DNA of 64,000 nucleotides, taken from positions 496,001 through 560,000 of the forward strand of contig NZ_CCDM010000001.1 of assembly GCF_000750635.1 (NCBI RefSeq), in the 5' to 3' direction. The DNA is from Oceanobacillus jeddahensis. Lineage in GTDB: Bacteria; Bacillota; Bacilli; Bacillales; Amphibacillaceae. The notes beneath the pieces are model-generated. The model made no database searches. It was not told the DNA's origin and was given only the letters and a program-made list of their open reading frames with translations. This document shows positions 51,396-59,858 of this stretch, piece after piece (the stretch's first letter is position 1; each line of letters opens with the position of its first letter). The translations under genes were made by a program, and so were the position numbers.

Positions 51396-52070
51396 CTAAA
51401 CCATTTTTCCATCCCGCATTTCAACGACATGATCTGCAAATTGGAGCATATCCGTATCATGGGTGACCATTAAAACCGTAATATTGCGTTCCTTCGAGAG
51501 CTTCTGAATCAATTGCATCACTTCCTCGGAACGTTTCGAATCAAGACTGGCAGTTGGTTCATCGGCAAAAAGCACCTTAGGGTTATGAATAATCGCCCTT
51601 GCTACAGCGACACGCTGCTTTTCTCCCCCAGATAAGGAAGCCGGATAGGCGTCTTTTCGTTTCCACATATCGACAAGCTCTAAAACCTGTTTGATTTCTT
51701 TTTTCTGTACTTGCTTGGAAAGCGGAGATTCAGCAGTCTCCAGCATCAAGTCTAACTGTTCCTGCACGGTTAAAAAAGGAACCAGATGCGCAAATTGAAA
51801 AATAAAACCAAACTGTTTTGCCCGAATTTGACGTAGCTCTTCATTGCGCATGGAAGTCAGCTCCTGCTGCTCGAAGGAAATCTGGCTACCGGAAGCTGTC
51901 TGCAGTCCGGCAGCAATGGTCAGCAATGTACTCTTGCCAGAGCCGGAAGCACCGGTTAAAGCAGTAATTTTTCCTTCAGGCAATGTGATATCAATGCCTT
52001 TTAATATCTGTTCTTCCACTTCTCCATGAGCAAATGTTTTTTGAACGTTTTTCATTGTAAATAAACTCAT
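51396..52070 (-). CDS. hrtA: Heme/peptide efflux ABC ATPase (HrtA-like)
   Basis: 224 residues. Walker A GASGSGKS (40-47), Q-loop FIFQFAHLVPFLTV, signature LSGGEKQRVAVARA, Walker B VLFADEPTASLDSK. FQ-x-HLVP-LTV matches staphylococcal HrtA. The ATG is one base after the hrtB stop with GGAGAG upstream. It powers HrtB in removing heme from the membrane. The start at 52070 is preferred over an ATG 13 codons upstream that lies inside hrtB. Confidence 0.88.
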   Translation of the reverse strand: MSLFTMKNVQKTFAHGEVEEQILKGIDITLPEGKITALTGASGSGKSTLLTIAAGLQTASGSQISFEQQELTSMRNEELRQIRAKQFGFIFQFAHLVPFLTVQEQLDLMLETAESPLSKQVQKKEIKQVLELVDMWKRKDAYPASLSGGEKQRVAVARAIIHNPKVLFADEPTASLDSKRSEEVMQLIQKLSKERNITVLMVTHDTDMLQFADHVVEMRDGKMV

Positions 52071-52071
52071 T

Positions 52072-53121
52072 TTACATCTCTCCTTGCTGTATAGCCTGCA
52101 TTGGTTCAACTCGTTTGATTTGGATACCAGACAATGTTGCGCCGATAAAGCCGATGACGATAAAAACGAGCGAGAGTAATCCTGTTACCGGCCAGGTTAA
52201 ATGAAAAGGCATCCCGCTTGGCGCCAGCAATTGGAAAGATTGGCTGATGATAATAGATAATATGAGGGAGATCACAGAGATAATCAACATCTGTGCCCAC
52301 ATCATTTGAAACAACTTGCCTGTTTTGACACCAATTGCCTTTAAAATTCCGTAAATGCCAAGCTTTTGCACATTAATCATATAGAAAAAGATGGCAAATA
52401 ACATCCCGCTGATAACGAGCAGGAAGATAACAATCATATTCAATGACATCTGTTCCGCACTATAGCTTGGAATTGTATTTAAAAAATCGCTATTTGAAAA
52501 AGCTTGCAGCTCTTCAAAGGCTGGTGCTTCATTTGTGCCTTGTATATCGGAATCCGCGATAAAAGCCATTTGCATCGTATCCGTATGGAAAAAGGTACTA
52601 AAATCATTCGGGTTAATAAATGCCGCAGCTGAGTGGCTGAATTTTTCATGATCGACAAATCCAGCTACAGTCAATGGCTGCTCCCATTGTTCATTGGTTA
52701 TTTCATCACCAATTGCCACTCCTTCTTCTTCAAGTGAAGCATCTAAAATTACTTCACCAGTGTCGACCTCCGGGAAGTCCATATTGTCTGTTGATGCTAC
52801 ATAAGCAACACTGCGCTGTTTATCAGATGTGTCGATAAAATTCCCCATTTGAATCGAGAAGAAAGCTGCTTCTGACTGTGCATCTGTGATTTCTTGCTGC
52901 TGTTCTTCCGACAGACTGGAGAAGTTATATGTTTCATCTGCTTCTTCTTCCATATAAAACGTCCCATTTGGCAAATTTTTAATCAGGGAGGCATTATCCT
53001 GTGAAAGTCCGTTTGCCAGTCCGGATATAATAAAGGTTAATAAGCTGATCAGAAAAATAATCGAGCCCAGGATGGTGTAACGTAATTTATTTTTCTTCAT
53101 TTCTTTCCATGCCATATTCAT
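52072..53121 (-). CDS. hrtB: Heme efflux permease (HrtB-like, FtsX/MacB fold)
   Basis: 349 residues. One N-terminal helix (about 16-38), an extracytoplasmic domain of about 190 residues, then three helices with the FtsX core. LRYTILGSIIFLISLLTFIISGLANGLSQDN (split) and IPSYSAEQMSLNMIVIFLLVISG (split) follow S. aureus HrtB closely, as does the end KRVEPMQAI. GGAGGG precedes the ATG at 53121. The promoter carries an HssR-type box. It would protect cells from heme toxicity. Confidence 0.88.
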   Translation of the reverse strand: MNMAWKEMKKNKLRYTILGSIIFLISLLTFIISGLANGLSQDNASLIKNLPNGTFYMEEEADETYNFSSLSEEQQQEITDAQSEAAFFSIQMGNFIDTSDKQRSVAYVASTDNMDFPEVDTGEVILDASLEEEGVAIGDEITNEQWEQPLTVAGFVDHEKFSHSAAAFINPNDFSTFFHTDTMQMAFIADSDIQGTNEAPAFEELQAFSNSDFLNTIPSYSAEQMSLNMIVIFLLVISGMLFAIFFYMINVQKLGIYGILKAIGVKTGKLFQMMWAQMLIISVISLILSIIISQSFQLLAPSGMPFHLTWPVTGLLSLVFIVIGFIGATLSGIQIKRVEPMQAIQQGEM

Positions 53122-53155
53122 TTTGTTTCCCTCCTGCATCTTTCTTATATCCAGA

Positions 53156-53188
53156 AGTATACCGGGGGAATATGAACGCAGTATGAAC
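53156..53188 (-). promoter_or_regulatory. HssR box and promoter of hrtBA
   Basis: On the minus strand GTTCATA-CTGC-GTTCATATT (53188-53169) is a direct repeat with 11-bp period. It agrees with the staphylococcal HssR site, a direct repeat of GTTCATATT. A TATACT -10 lies at 53161-53156, so the box covers the -35 region, the position of a class II activator. Confidence 0.8.
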
Positions 53189-53224
53189 AGAACATATTAT
53201 TAGGAGATGTTTATTATAATTCAT

Positions 53225-53258
53225 TAAAAAAGCATCTAACCAAATAGGTTAAATGCTT
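53225..53258 (-). terminator. Terminator after hssS
   Basis: On the minus strand AAGCATTTAACC pairs with GGTTAGATGCTT, followed by TTTTTA. It separates hssRS from hrtBA, which has its own promoter. Confidence 0.85.
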
Positions 53259-53270
53259 AATCAATACAAG

Positions 53271-54659
53271 TTATTTTAACGGTAATGTCACAGTAAAAAT
53301 CGTTCCATCAGCTTCTTGATTCGAGCGGACAGAAATAGTACCTTCGTGCAATTGGACAATCGTAGCCGCAATGGATAAGCCTAATCCTGTTCCTTTAACA
53401 CTTCTGGTCCGTGAGATATCTGCCCGATAAAAACGGTCAAAAATACGTTCTGCTTCCTCATCGGATAGGCCAATTCCGGTATCTGTAAAAGTAATGGAAC
53501 AGACTTCCTTTGTATAGGTAAGCTGGATATCAATACTGCCGCCTTGCTGGTTATACTTTAGTGCATTAGACAGAAGGTTATCCCATACTGTATTTAATAA
53601 AGAGGGATCAGCGTAAATTTCTAAGTCAAGAAGTGTATAGCTCACCATAATTTCTTTCTCCTGGATTAGCCATTGATAGCTTTTTAACAGACTTTGAAGC
53701 TGATTGTTGATAGAAAAGTGTTTCTTTTTTAAAATATGCTGGTTCTGATCAAGTGAAGTGAGAAGCAGAAGTTGTTCTGTCATCGTGGACAGCCTGCTGA
53801 TTTCTTCGTTAATAATGGTTTTATACTGTTGTTTATCTTCTTCTGATGTTTCCTTGTCACCGAGTAAATTCGTATATCCCTTAATGTTGGATAAAGGAGA
53901 TTGGATATCATGGGAAATATTTGATATAAATTCCTTGCGCATCTGGTCATTTTCCACAATCTGTTGTGCCATCTGTGCAAAACTTGTGGATAACTCTCCC
54001 AATTCATCTTTCCGCTTTGTGTTTAACGTATTCGCTTGGAAGTCGCCTTTAGCCAGCTGTTTCGTAGCACGGCTAAGACGGGATATAGGCTTGACCAGAT
54101 AATTGGTGCTGAAAAGAACAAATAAAATACTTAAGACAATGGTCAGGCCAAATAGTACGCCTAGTAATAAATGAATTTCATTAAACAGCAGCTTGATATC
54201 GGGACGGATGAACAGCGCATAAGAATTATCCTGATAAGTTACAGGGACGCCAATCGCATTTTTTAACTCATTTGCAAAGAATCCTGTTACAAAGGTCTGT
54301 CTTGGGAAGTTAGCCATTCCGTGAAAGACTTCTCCGTCCAGAACTTGCTGTATATCGCTGTTGGTTAGATTATTTTCCCGGAAATCAGCTCCGAAAAATT
54401 GATCTTGCCCATTGTTATCCACAAGGTACAGTTGATAACCGACATCGGTCATATTCGATAAGTAGTCATTCATGCTGATTTCCGGGTTGTTTTCAATAAA
54501 AGCAGCCATTTCTAAAGCAATTTCCGTATTCTTTTCATCATTTTGAGGCTTCAAGGAATGTTGATAATAGGTGTTTGATACGAGAAAGGCAATCACACCA
54601 CTAAGAAGCATAATACCAATCGTGACAGCAGCAAATTTAACATAAAGGGATCGCATCAT
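53271..54659 (-). CDS. hssS: Heme-sensing histidine kinase (HssS-like)
   Basis: 462 residues. Helix 1 (about 9-29), sensor domain (30-163), helix 2 (about 164-186), HAMP (187-240), kinase core with H250 in NISHDIQSPLSNIKGY. N box NLLSNALKYN, G boxes DTGIGLSDEE and GTGLGLSIAATI. The sensor part (GADFRENNLTNSDIQQVLDG, FVTGFFAN, ALFIRPDI) resembles S. aureus HssS, not a generic kinase. ATGA overlap with hssR. Confidence 0.88.
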   Translation of the reverse strand: MMRSLYVKFAAVTIGIMLLSGVIAFLVSNTYYQHSLKPQNDEKNTEIALEMAAFIENNPEISMNDYLSNMTDVGYQLYLVDNNGQDQFFGADFRENNLTNSDIQQVLDGEVFHGMANFPRQTFVTGFFANELKNAIGVPVTYQDNSYALFIRPDIKLLFNEIHLLLGVLFGLTIVLSILFVLFSTNYLVKPISRLSRATKQLAKGDFQANTLNTKRKDELGELSTSFAQMAQQIVENDQMRKEFISNISHDIQSPLSNIKGYTNLLGDKETSEEDKQQYKTIINEEISRLSTMTEQLLLLTSLDQNQHILKKKHFSINNQLQSLLKSYQWLIQEKEIMVSYTLLDLEIYADPSLLNTVWDNLLSNALKYNQQGGSIDIQLTYTKEVCSITFTDTGIGLSDEEAERIFDRFYRADISRTRSVKGTGLGLSIAATIVQLHEGTISVRSNQEADGTIFTVTLPLK

Positions 54660-55333
54660 TCCGCTGTCTCCAAACGATATCCGACGCCACGGACTGTTTT
54701 AATAGAAAAAGCAGCAGTCTGGGAAGAAAAACGTTTCCGCAGCCGTTTAATATGCACATCTACGGTCCGTTCCTCGCCTTCATAATCCATTCCCCAGATT
54801 TTCTCAATCAGCTGCGCACGTGTGAATACATGCTGTGGATAAGTTGCTAATAGTGCTAATAATTCGAACTCCTTTAGAGGAAGTAAAAGGGTTTTATCCC
54901 TAAGCTTTACTTCATAACTGTCCAAATTGATCTCCGTGTTTCCTAATCGTATGATGTGTGTATCCGTCTCCTGCTGATAGCGGCGCAACAGTGCATGAAT
55001 ACGAAAGCTGAGTTCGCGGGGCTCAAACGGTTTTACTAAATAATCATCTGTTCCTGCCAGAAAGCCTTCTTCCTTATCCTCAATTTGTCCCTTGGCTGTG
55101 AGTAAAATGATTGGAATATCATATTGTTTTCGAATTTCTTTTGTCAGCTGAAAACCATCCATGAATGGCATCATCACATCAACAATGGCTAAATCACAAG
55201 CTGTCTTTTTTAATATGGTTAAAGCCTCGGTGCCGTCCTTTGCTTCTGAAACGTGGAAGCCTTCCTTTTCCAGTTGAATACGAACCAGCTGCAGGATATG
55301 GGTATCATCATCAACAATTAATATGTTTTGCAT
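54656..55333 (-). CDS. hssR: Heme-response regulator (HssR-like)
   Basis: 225 residues. The ATG at 55333 has GGAG 9 bases upstream. OmpR-type receiver with phosphoacceptor D52 (LAIVDVMMPFMDGFQL) and LVKPFEPRE, and a winged helix ending EGEERTVDVHIKRLRKRF and TVRGVGYRLE. The sequence follows staphylococcal HssR. First gene of the hssRS pair. It should activate hrtBA through the box at 53169-53188. Confidence 0.88.
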   Translation of the reverse strand: MQNILIVDDDTHILQLVRIQLEKEGFHVSEAKDGTEALTILKKTACDLAIVDVMMPFMDGFQLTKEIRKQYDIPIILLTAKGQIEDKEEGFLAGTDDYLVKPFEPRELSFRIHALLRRYQQETDTHIIRLGNTEINLDSYEVKLRDKTLLLPLKEFELLALLATYPQHVFTRAQLIEKIWGMDYEGEERTVDVHIKRLRKRFSSQTAAFSIKTVRGVGYRLETAE

Positions 55334-55402
55334 GTGGGTAATCTCCATTCACAATAAATATTACTTAGGTTAAGCTTACAGCAGATGATAGAAAGCTGCC
55401 AA

Positions 55403-56650
55403 TTATTCTGCTGAAGCTGCCTTATGAACCGGTACAAAACGAATATGCCAATAAATCAGTCCTATTCCCAGAAGAACACTGCCAACAGAAAAGATCAGCA
55501 TTCCTAAAAGTCCCAATTTCAAGTACCCAAAAAGAAGTCCAATAACCAACAGAATAGGGGAACTCAAACGCAGTACGCTTGTTTCCAAGGATTTTCGCAG
55601 CATCGATTCCTTCCAGGGGAACAGTTCGATAAAGGAATTGAACCGGAAGCCGAGCCAGCCTGTTTTGGTAATATCCACAATGATGTAAATGGAAGCAAGC
55701 CAAAATAAGTACCCAGTCCAGTGCGGTGCAGATACGATCAGTACCGCAATTAAGAGCGATGTGAGCTGGACAAGCGGCATCAGTACGGGTAAATTACGAA
55801 AGAAAGATTTGAAGTACGCATCAGTAAATATCATCTTATTGCTTTGCTTTTGGAACATAACCTGTGAGTTTTTCCAGAGCCGTACAGGTTTTGCGGAAGG
55901 CAGCTTGTATCCTTGTTGTCTGGCGTTAGCCAGCAATAGATTGGCCCATTTTCCTCTAGCCTGTTCATCCATCTCAGCGATTTTTAAAAAATGCATTCCG
56001 TTGTAAGCTAGATGCTTCGTTATAACAGCAATAACAATAATATTAATGATTATCCACAATATCCACAAAAAATAATGCGTTAAGATAATCCATGACAAAC
56101 TTATCCACAGAACAAGAAGAATCATGGACGATAGTGTTCGTAATATAAAAGAAGGAATATAAATGTTTGCATATTTTCTCCACATGGTCACCAAACCAAC
56201 ACCGGTGAGATAGTAAATCCACAGGTATCCTAATGATAATAAAGATAGAGAGAATAACTTACTTAAAAAGGGTGCAGCTAAGACAAATAACAGTGTTGCG
56301 GTAAATAACATAATACTAATGGAATAAAGGATGCCATATTGGGAGATACGTCGCAATAAAGGAATATTTCTGCTAAGGAAAAGCTGATCTGCCAGATAGG
56401 TGAATAACTTTATATGATAAAATAAAAAGCTGATTGCCAATAAAATCATCCAGCCATACCAGCCGATGAATCTTAAAATAACGGGAATATCCTGCAGCCA
56501 TTCCATATAGAAAAATACTCCAATGGCAATTCCGGGAATCAATAGGTAGATAAATAATGTCCAATCCAATACGAGTTTACTGGCTTCCCACACATTTTTA
56601 TAATCAGATTGGAGTCGTTTGAAGAAGAGTGTACGTGCAGTTCCATTCAT
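55403..56650 (-). CDS. EcsB-like ABC transporter membrane protein
   Basis: 415 residues with about ten helices. The ATG at 56650 overlaps the ATPase stop (ATGA) and has GGAGGAGG upstream. RLQSDYKNVWEASKLVLDWT at the N-terminus and the NSFIELFPWKESMLRKSLE segment fit the EcsB family. Ecs transporters affect secretion, biofilm and proteolysis control in B. subtilis. The partner gene encodes an EcsA-like ATPase, but the HIT-family or ecsC neighbours of the main ecs locus are missing, so this may be a second, specialised copy. Confidence 0.75.
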   Translation of the reverse strand: MNGTARTLFFKRLQSDYKNVWEASKLVLDWTLFIYLLIPGIAIGVFFYMEWLQDIPVILRFIGWYGWMILLAISFLFYHIKLFTYLADQLFLSRNIPLLRRISQYGILYSISIMLFTATLLFVLAAPFLSKLFSLSLLSLGYLWIYYLTGVGLVTMWRKYANIYIPSFILRTLSSMILLVLWISLSWIILTHYFLWILWIIINIIVIAVITKHLAYNGMHFLKIAEMDEQARGKWANLLLANARQQGYKLPSAKPVRLWKNSQVMFQKQSNKMIFTDAYFKSFFRNLPVLMPLVQLTSLLIAVLIVSAPHWTGYLFWLASIYIIVDITKTGWLGFRFNSFIELFPWKESMLRKSLETSVLRLSSPILLVIGLLFGYLKLGLLGMLIFSVGSVLLGIGLIYWHIRFVPVHKAASAE

Positions 56651-57354
56651 AACGTATCCTCCTCCAGTAATGCATAAAAACAATCTAATAAAGAAGTGCC
56701 AGCAGGTTGATTTGTTTCTTCCTGTAACGCCTGTAAGGCTCCTTGGAATATAGCGTTCCCTTCGTTTAAAAGAATAAAACGGTCACAGAGTTTCTCTGCA
56801 GAATCAAGGACATGCGTAGACATTAACAAAGCTGCTCCACGCTTTTTCTCCTGATACAGCAGGTTGATCAGATGTTTGGTTGCGATAGGGTCTAAACCGA
56901 TAAAAGGTTCATCAATGATATAAATATCCGCTTCTGTCATAAAGCTGAGACAAATCAATGTTTTTTGCCGCATTCCTTTGGAAAAATGAATAGGAAGCTC
57001 ATGTTCTTTACCGGAAAGGGAGAATTTTTTAAGAAGTTCCTTTGCCCGTGGCTCCCAGACGGTTGCGGGCATTTCATATGACGTCGCTGCAAGCCGCAGA
57101 TGCTCCCAAAGTGTAAGGCGATCATAGAGAATCGGTTCCTCGGGGATATATGCCAGCTGTTTGCCTTCTTCTAATGCAATGCTTCCATGGAAATGTTCGA
57201 TGGTGCCAATGATGGATTTAATGGTCGTACTTTTCCCGGCGCCGTTTGCTCCAATTAGACCGACGATTTCGCCGGGATTGATGGTAAAATCAATATCTTT
57301 TAGGTAATGTTCTTTTTGCTGATATCCTGCTGAATCAATAAGTACCTGTAGCAT
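56647..57354 (-). CDS. EcsA-like ABC transporter ATPase
   Basis: 235 residues. Walker A GANGAGKS (35-42), YIPEEPILYDRLTLWEHL (an EcsA-like segment after the Q-loop), signature FSKGMRQK, Walker B IYIIDEPFIGLDP, H-loop MSTHVLDSAE. It overlaps the EcsB-like gene by four bases. Together they form an ABC transporter of unknown substrate. Confidence 0.85.
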   Translation of the reverse strand: MLQVLIDSAGYQQKEHYLKDIDFTINPGEIVGLIGANGAGKSTTIKSIIGTIEHFHGSIALEEGKQLAYIPEEPILYDRLTLWEHLRLAATSYEMPATVWEPRAKELLKKFSLSGKEHELPIHFSKGMRQKTLICLSFMTEADIYIIDEPFIGLDPIATKHLINLLYQEKKRGAALLMSTHVLDSAEKLCDRFILLNEGNAIFQGALQALQEETNQPAGTSLLDCFYALLEEDTL

Positions 57355-57527
57355 GGAAACCGCCTCCGTGACTTAGATAACTTATATACGATTAATGAGA
57401 TAAAAAGTTTCGGCAGGGAAGGGGAGATTAGAAATAATAACTGACTTATGGGTAACTAAAAATAAAACCGGATTCCTATCTTTATAAATGCTTATCCCAT
57501 CATCGCATGGACTTGACGCTGCTTATT

Positions 57528-58217
57528 TCATTCGATCACATTATCTTTTTTATATTTTCGAAGCTGCTTAGCACATTCAAATCGAAGAACGCCTCGATTG
57601 ATAATGATTAGCAGAAAACCAAGCATGCAATAGACAAAAGTGAACCCTGCTATAACGAAGCTTACATTTATATAACTGCCAACCCCATCAGGAATAGGAT
57701 TGTTTGGATTTAGAAAGAAATAAGGATAGAATCCATCATACGCTCCTCTTAGTAATGATACGGCACCATAAATGATAGGAAAAGCTAACCAAAAAGCGAT
57801 TGATTTGTAACTGTACCACTTTTTCTCTTCAAATATCATCCAGTTTAGTAAAATAAGAATTGGCGTGAAGTAGTGTAACGTGAAATTTGTAATAATCCGC
57901 ATTCCACTATACTCTCCGCCGCTGGAAAGGATAAAGTGGTAAGTTGTTAAAACGATAATCATATAAATAAGCGCTGCATTTTTACATAAATCCAGTACAT
58001 TGTTTTCTTGTTTCTTTGTTAAAAGAAAAAAAGTACTGACGATAAATACAATGGCAGCAATAATGTTAGAATGAATGGTGAATTTTGTAACCGATACACT
58101 TGGATCCGGAGAAAAAAGAATATGTAATGGCACACTGATTATTCCTGTGACAGCGATGATAAGATGAAGCAAGAATTTTGCATGTAAATATCTTCCTTGC
58201 GATAATATTTTTGTCAT
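57528..58217 (-). CDS. Pr6Pr-family membrane protein
   Basis: 229 residues, six helices. FTLHYFTPILILLNWMIFEEK is the conserved H-Y-x-x-P / N-W core of the Pr6Pr (FAR-17a/AIG1-like) family, and PIIYGAVSLLRG with YPYFFLNPN follows. Function in bacteria is unknown. The TetR gene 58 bases upstream is in the same direction, so the two probably form one autoregulated operon. Confidence 0.8.
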   Translation of the reverse strand: MTKILSQGRYLHAKFLLHLIIAVTGIISVPLHILFSPDPSVSVTKFTIHSNIIAAIVFIVSTFFLLTKKQENNVLDLCKNAALIYMIIVLTTYHFILSSGGEYSGMRIITNFTLHYFTPILILLNWMIFEEKKWYSYKSIAFWLAFPIIYGAVSLLRGAYDGFYPYFFLNPNNPIPDGVGSYINVSFVIAGFTFVYCMLGFLLIIINRGVLRFECAKQLRKYKKDNVIE

Positions 58218-58275
58218 GATTCACCTCAAAGTTAAAATGTATAATATGTTGCATTATAATAAATCCTGCTCTTTT

Positions 58276-58857
58276 TCAAGTATTTTTAGTTAATACTCCT
58301 TGGAAAAGGATGCCGGCAAGAGAATGTCCCAAGTACGCAGGTGAATAGTCTTCATCTATTCCGTAGCGTATAGCAATACGTTCAATAGATGCCACTAATA
58401 ATTCTGCAAAAACCTCTGTATTAATTCCAGGCTTCAAAATTCCTAGCGATTGGTTTTGTGTCATATTTGTATGAATCTGATTAACTATTCTCCGGCGTAA
58501 TTTCTCTCCCTGCTCCCCTTCATTAAATACAATCTTAATCACGTTTTTATTAGCACCGAACAATTGAAATAAACCTATATAAGTTTGGGTTAAATGCTTT
58601 TCCACTTCAGAAAAATTATGCTGGTTAAGCTGCTGTCCTGTTTCTACAAACTGATCTAGTTGTCTTTCAAAGTTAAGAAATATTTCATCCAGTATTTCTT
58701 CTTTGCTTTTAAAATATAGATAGAAAGCAGCTTGTGTCAGACCGGCTTCACGGACAATTTGACTAACGGTTGTTCCATGGTAACCATTCACAGCAAACAA
58801 GTATTCAGCAGAAGAAAGTATTTTTTCTCTGCTAATTTCTCCTTTTCGTTTCGACAT
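58276..58857 (-). CDS. TetR-family repressor
   Basis: 193 residues. The ATG at 58857 has AAAGGAG 7 bases upstream; the ATG two codons earlier touches it. Helix-turn-helix at about 25-50 (TTVSQIVREAGLTQAAFYLYFKSKEE, split), then a helical ligand domain. It is followed by the Pr6Pr gene and preceded by an AT-rich palindrome, its likely own operator. The ligand is unknown. Confidence 0.88.
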   Translation of the reverse strand: MSKRKGEISREKILSSAEYLFAVNGYHGTTVSQIVREAGLTQAAFYLYFKSKEEILDEIFLNFERQLDQFVETGQQLNQHNFSEVEKHLTQTYIGLFQLFGANKNVIKIVFNEGEQGEKLRRRIVNQIHTNMTQNQSLGILKPGINTEVFAELLVASIERIAIRYGIDEDYSPAYLGHSLAGILFQGVLTKNT

Positions 58858-58875
58858 GATCATTCTCCTTTCAGT

Positions 58876-58900
58876 TATATAACTAATTAGTTAGTTATAT
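58876..58900. promoter_or_regulatory. Palindromic operator upstream of the TetR gene
   Basis: The core AACTAATTAGTT (58881-58892) is a perfect 12-bp palindrome inside ATATAACTAATTAGTTAGTTA, whose TTAGTTA half-sites are frequent in TetR-family operators. It overlaps the region 20-45 bases before the start codon. Confidence 0.6.
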
Positions 58901-58944
58901 TTTATTGTGAAGACCTTTTGATGTCAACCTGCGTTATTGCTAAT

Positions 58945-58995
58945 AAAACGAAACTTCGCTCAGTGGAAGTTTTACGGACGGTTTTCCGTGATAAA
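58945..58995 (+). repeat. Dispersed two-hairpin repeat, copy B
   Basis: Reads AAACGAAACTTC, CAGTGG, AAGTTTTACGG, then CCGTGATAAA. Inverted relative to copy A at 18397. AAACTTC pairs with GAAGTTT, and ACGG with CCGT. Confidence 0.55.
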
Positions 58996-59180
58996 TGATG
59001 TCTAAATGAATATGACTGGTTAGATTGGCCGAGTTTGGTGTGAAATATAGAAATAAACCTTTTGTTATCGAGAGCTATATGTTTCCTCTTCTAGTTATCA
59101 GTTGCCTTTAAGGATGCATTTCTACTAAGATAGATACAAAAGAAAAAATTTGAAAATTGGTACATAAGGAGGTTGATGGA

Positions 59181-59513
59181 ATGGCAACATTTGAAGAATT
59201 TATGGAGATTGATTTACGTGTAGGTACCGTATTACATGCGGAACCACTAGAAAAAGCGCGTGTACCGGCTATTAAATTGCGGATAGATTTTGGAGAAGAG
59301 ATTGGTGAAAAACAATCTTCTGCGCAAATTACGAAACGCTATACACCTGAAGAAGTGATCGGACGCCAGGTTGTGGCGGTTGTTAACTTTCCACCGCGCA
59401 GGATTGCCGGTTTTAAATCAGAGGTGCTTGTGGTTGGTGGCGTGGAAGAAAAGGGCGATGTGGTTTTGCTGCGACCGGATGAAAAAGTGACGAATGGAAC
59501 AAGAATTTCGTAA
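59181..59513 (+). CDS. csaA: CsaA-like export chaperone / tRNA-binding domain protein
   Basis: 110 residues. The ATG at 59181 has AAGGAGG 8 bases upstream. FMEIDLRVGTVLHAEPLEKARVPAIKLRIDFG (split at about 6-37) and ITKRYTPEEVIGRQVVAVVNFPPRRIAGFKSEVLV (split) match CsaA along its full length. It forms a dimeric OB-fold and binds precursor proteins in Bacillus. No secretion gene is adjacent. A small membrane ORF follows 50 bases later. Confidence 0.92.
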   Translation: MATFEEFMEIDLRVGTVLHAEPLEKARVPAIKLRIDFGEEIGEKQSSAQITKRYTPEEVIGRQVVAVVNFPPRRIAGFKSEVLVVGGVEEKGDVVLLRPDEKVTNGTRIS

Positions 59514-59563
59514 AATAAGTCAGACTGGCTCAAGGGTTTGGCAGCGCAAAAGGAGGAGATGTT

Positions 59564-59761
59564 GTGTTCACCAGAAAACAGCTTATCCTTTATTTCAGTC
59601 TAATAGCAGTTGCTGTTATTTTAAATGCAACAGTAGGATTTTCCCGTTTCATGGATACAGCTGTTTTAGGACTCTTCGTTATCTTAGCAAGTTGGTTTTG
59701 GTATGACAACCACCGGAAAAAAGAAACGGAAAAAATAAAAAACGTGAATAAATCAAATTAA
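59564..59761 (+). CDS. Small two-helix membrane protein
   Basis: 65 residues, GTG start with AAGGAGGAG upstream. Two helices (about 7-24 and 31-46), then a basic tail (NHRKKETEKIKN). No family recognised. Probably cotranscribed with csaA; a large terminator structure follows. Confidence 0.55.
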   Translation: MFTRKQLILYFSLIAVAVILNATVGFSRFMDTAVLGLFVILASWFWYDNHRKKETEKIKNVNKSN

Positions 59762-59765
59762 AATA

Positions 59766-59853
59766 AAAAGAACGGTCCAAACAGCTTAAAACGGTTTTGT
59801 AACGATTCTTCATCTCACAATCGTTTTTCTAAAGATGAATGGACTGTTCTTTT
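59766..59853. terminator. Large nested hairpin between convergent genes
   Basis: Outer arms AAAAGAACGGTCCA (59766-59779) and TGGACTGTTCTTTT (59840-59853) enclose an inner AACGATT / AATCGTT hairpin. A- and T-rich outer arms allow termination in both directions between the small ORF and the serpin gene. Confidence 0.7.
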
Positions 59854-59858
59854 CTATC

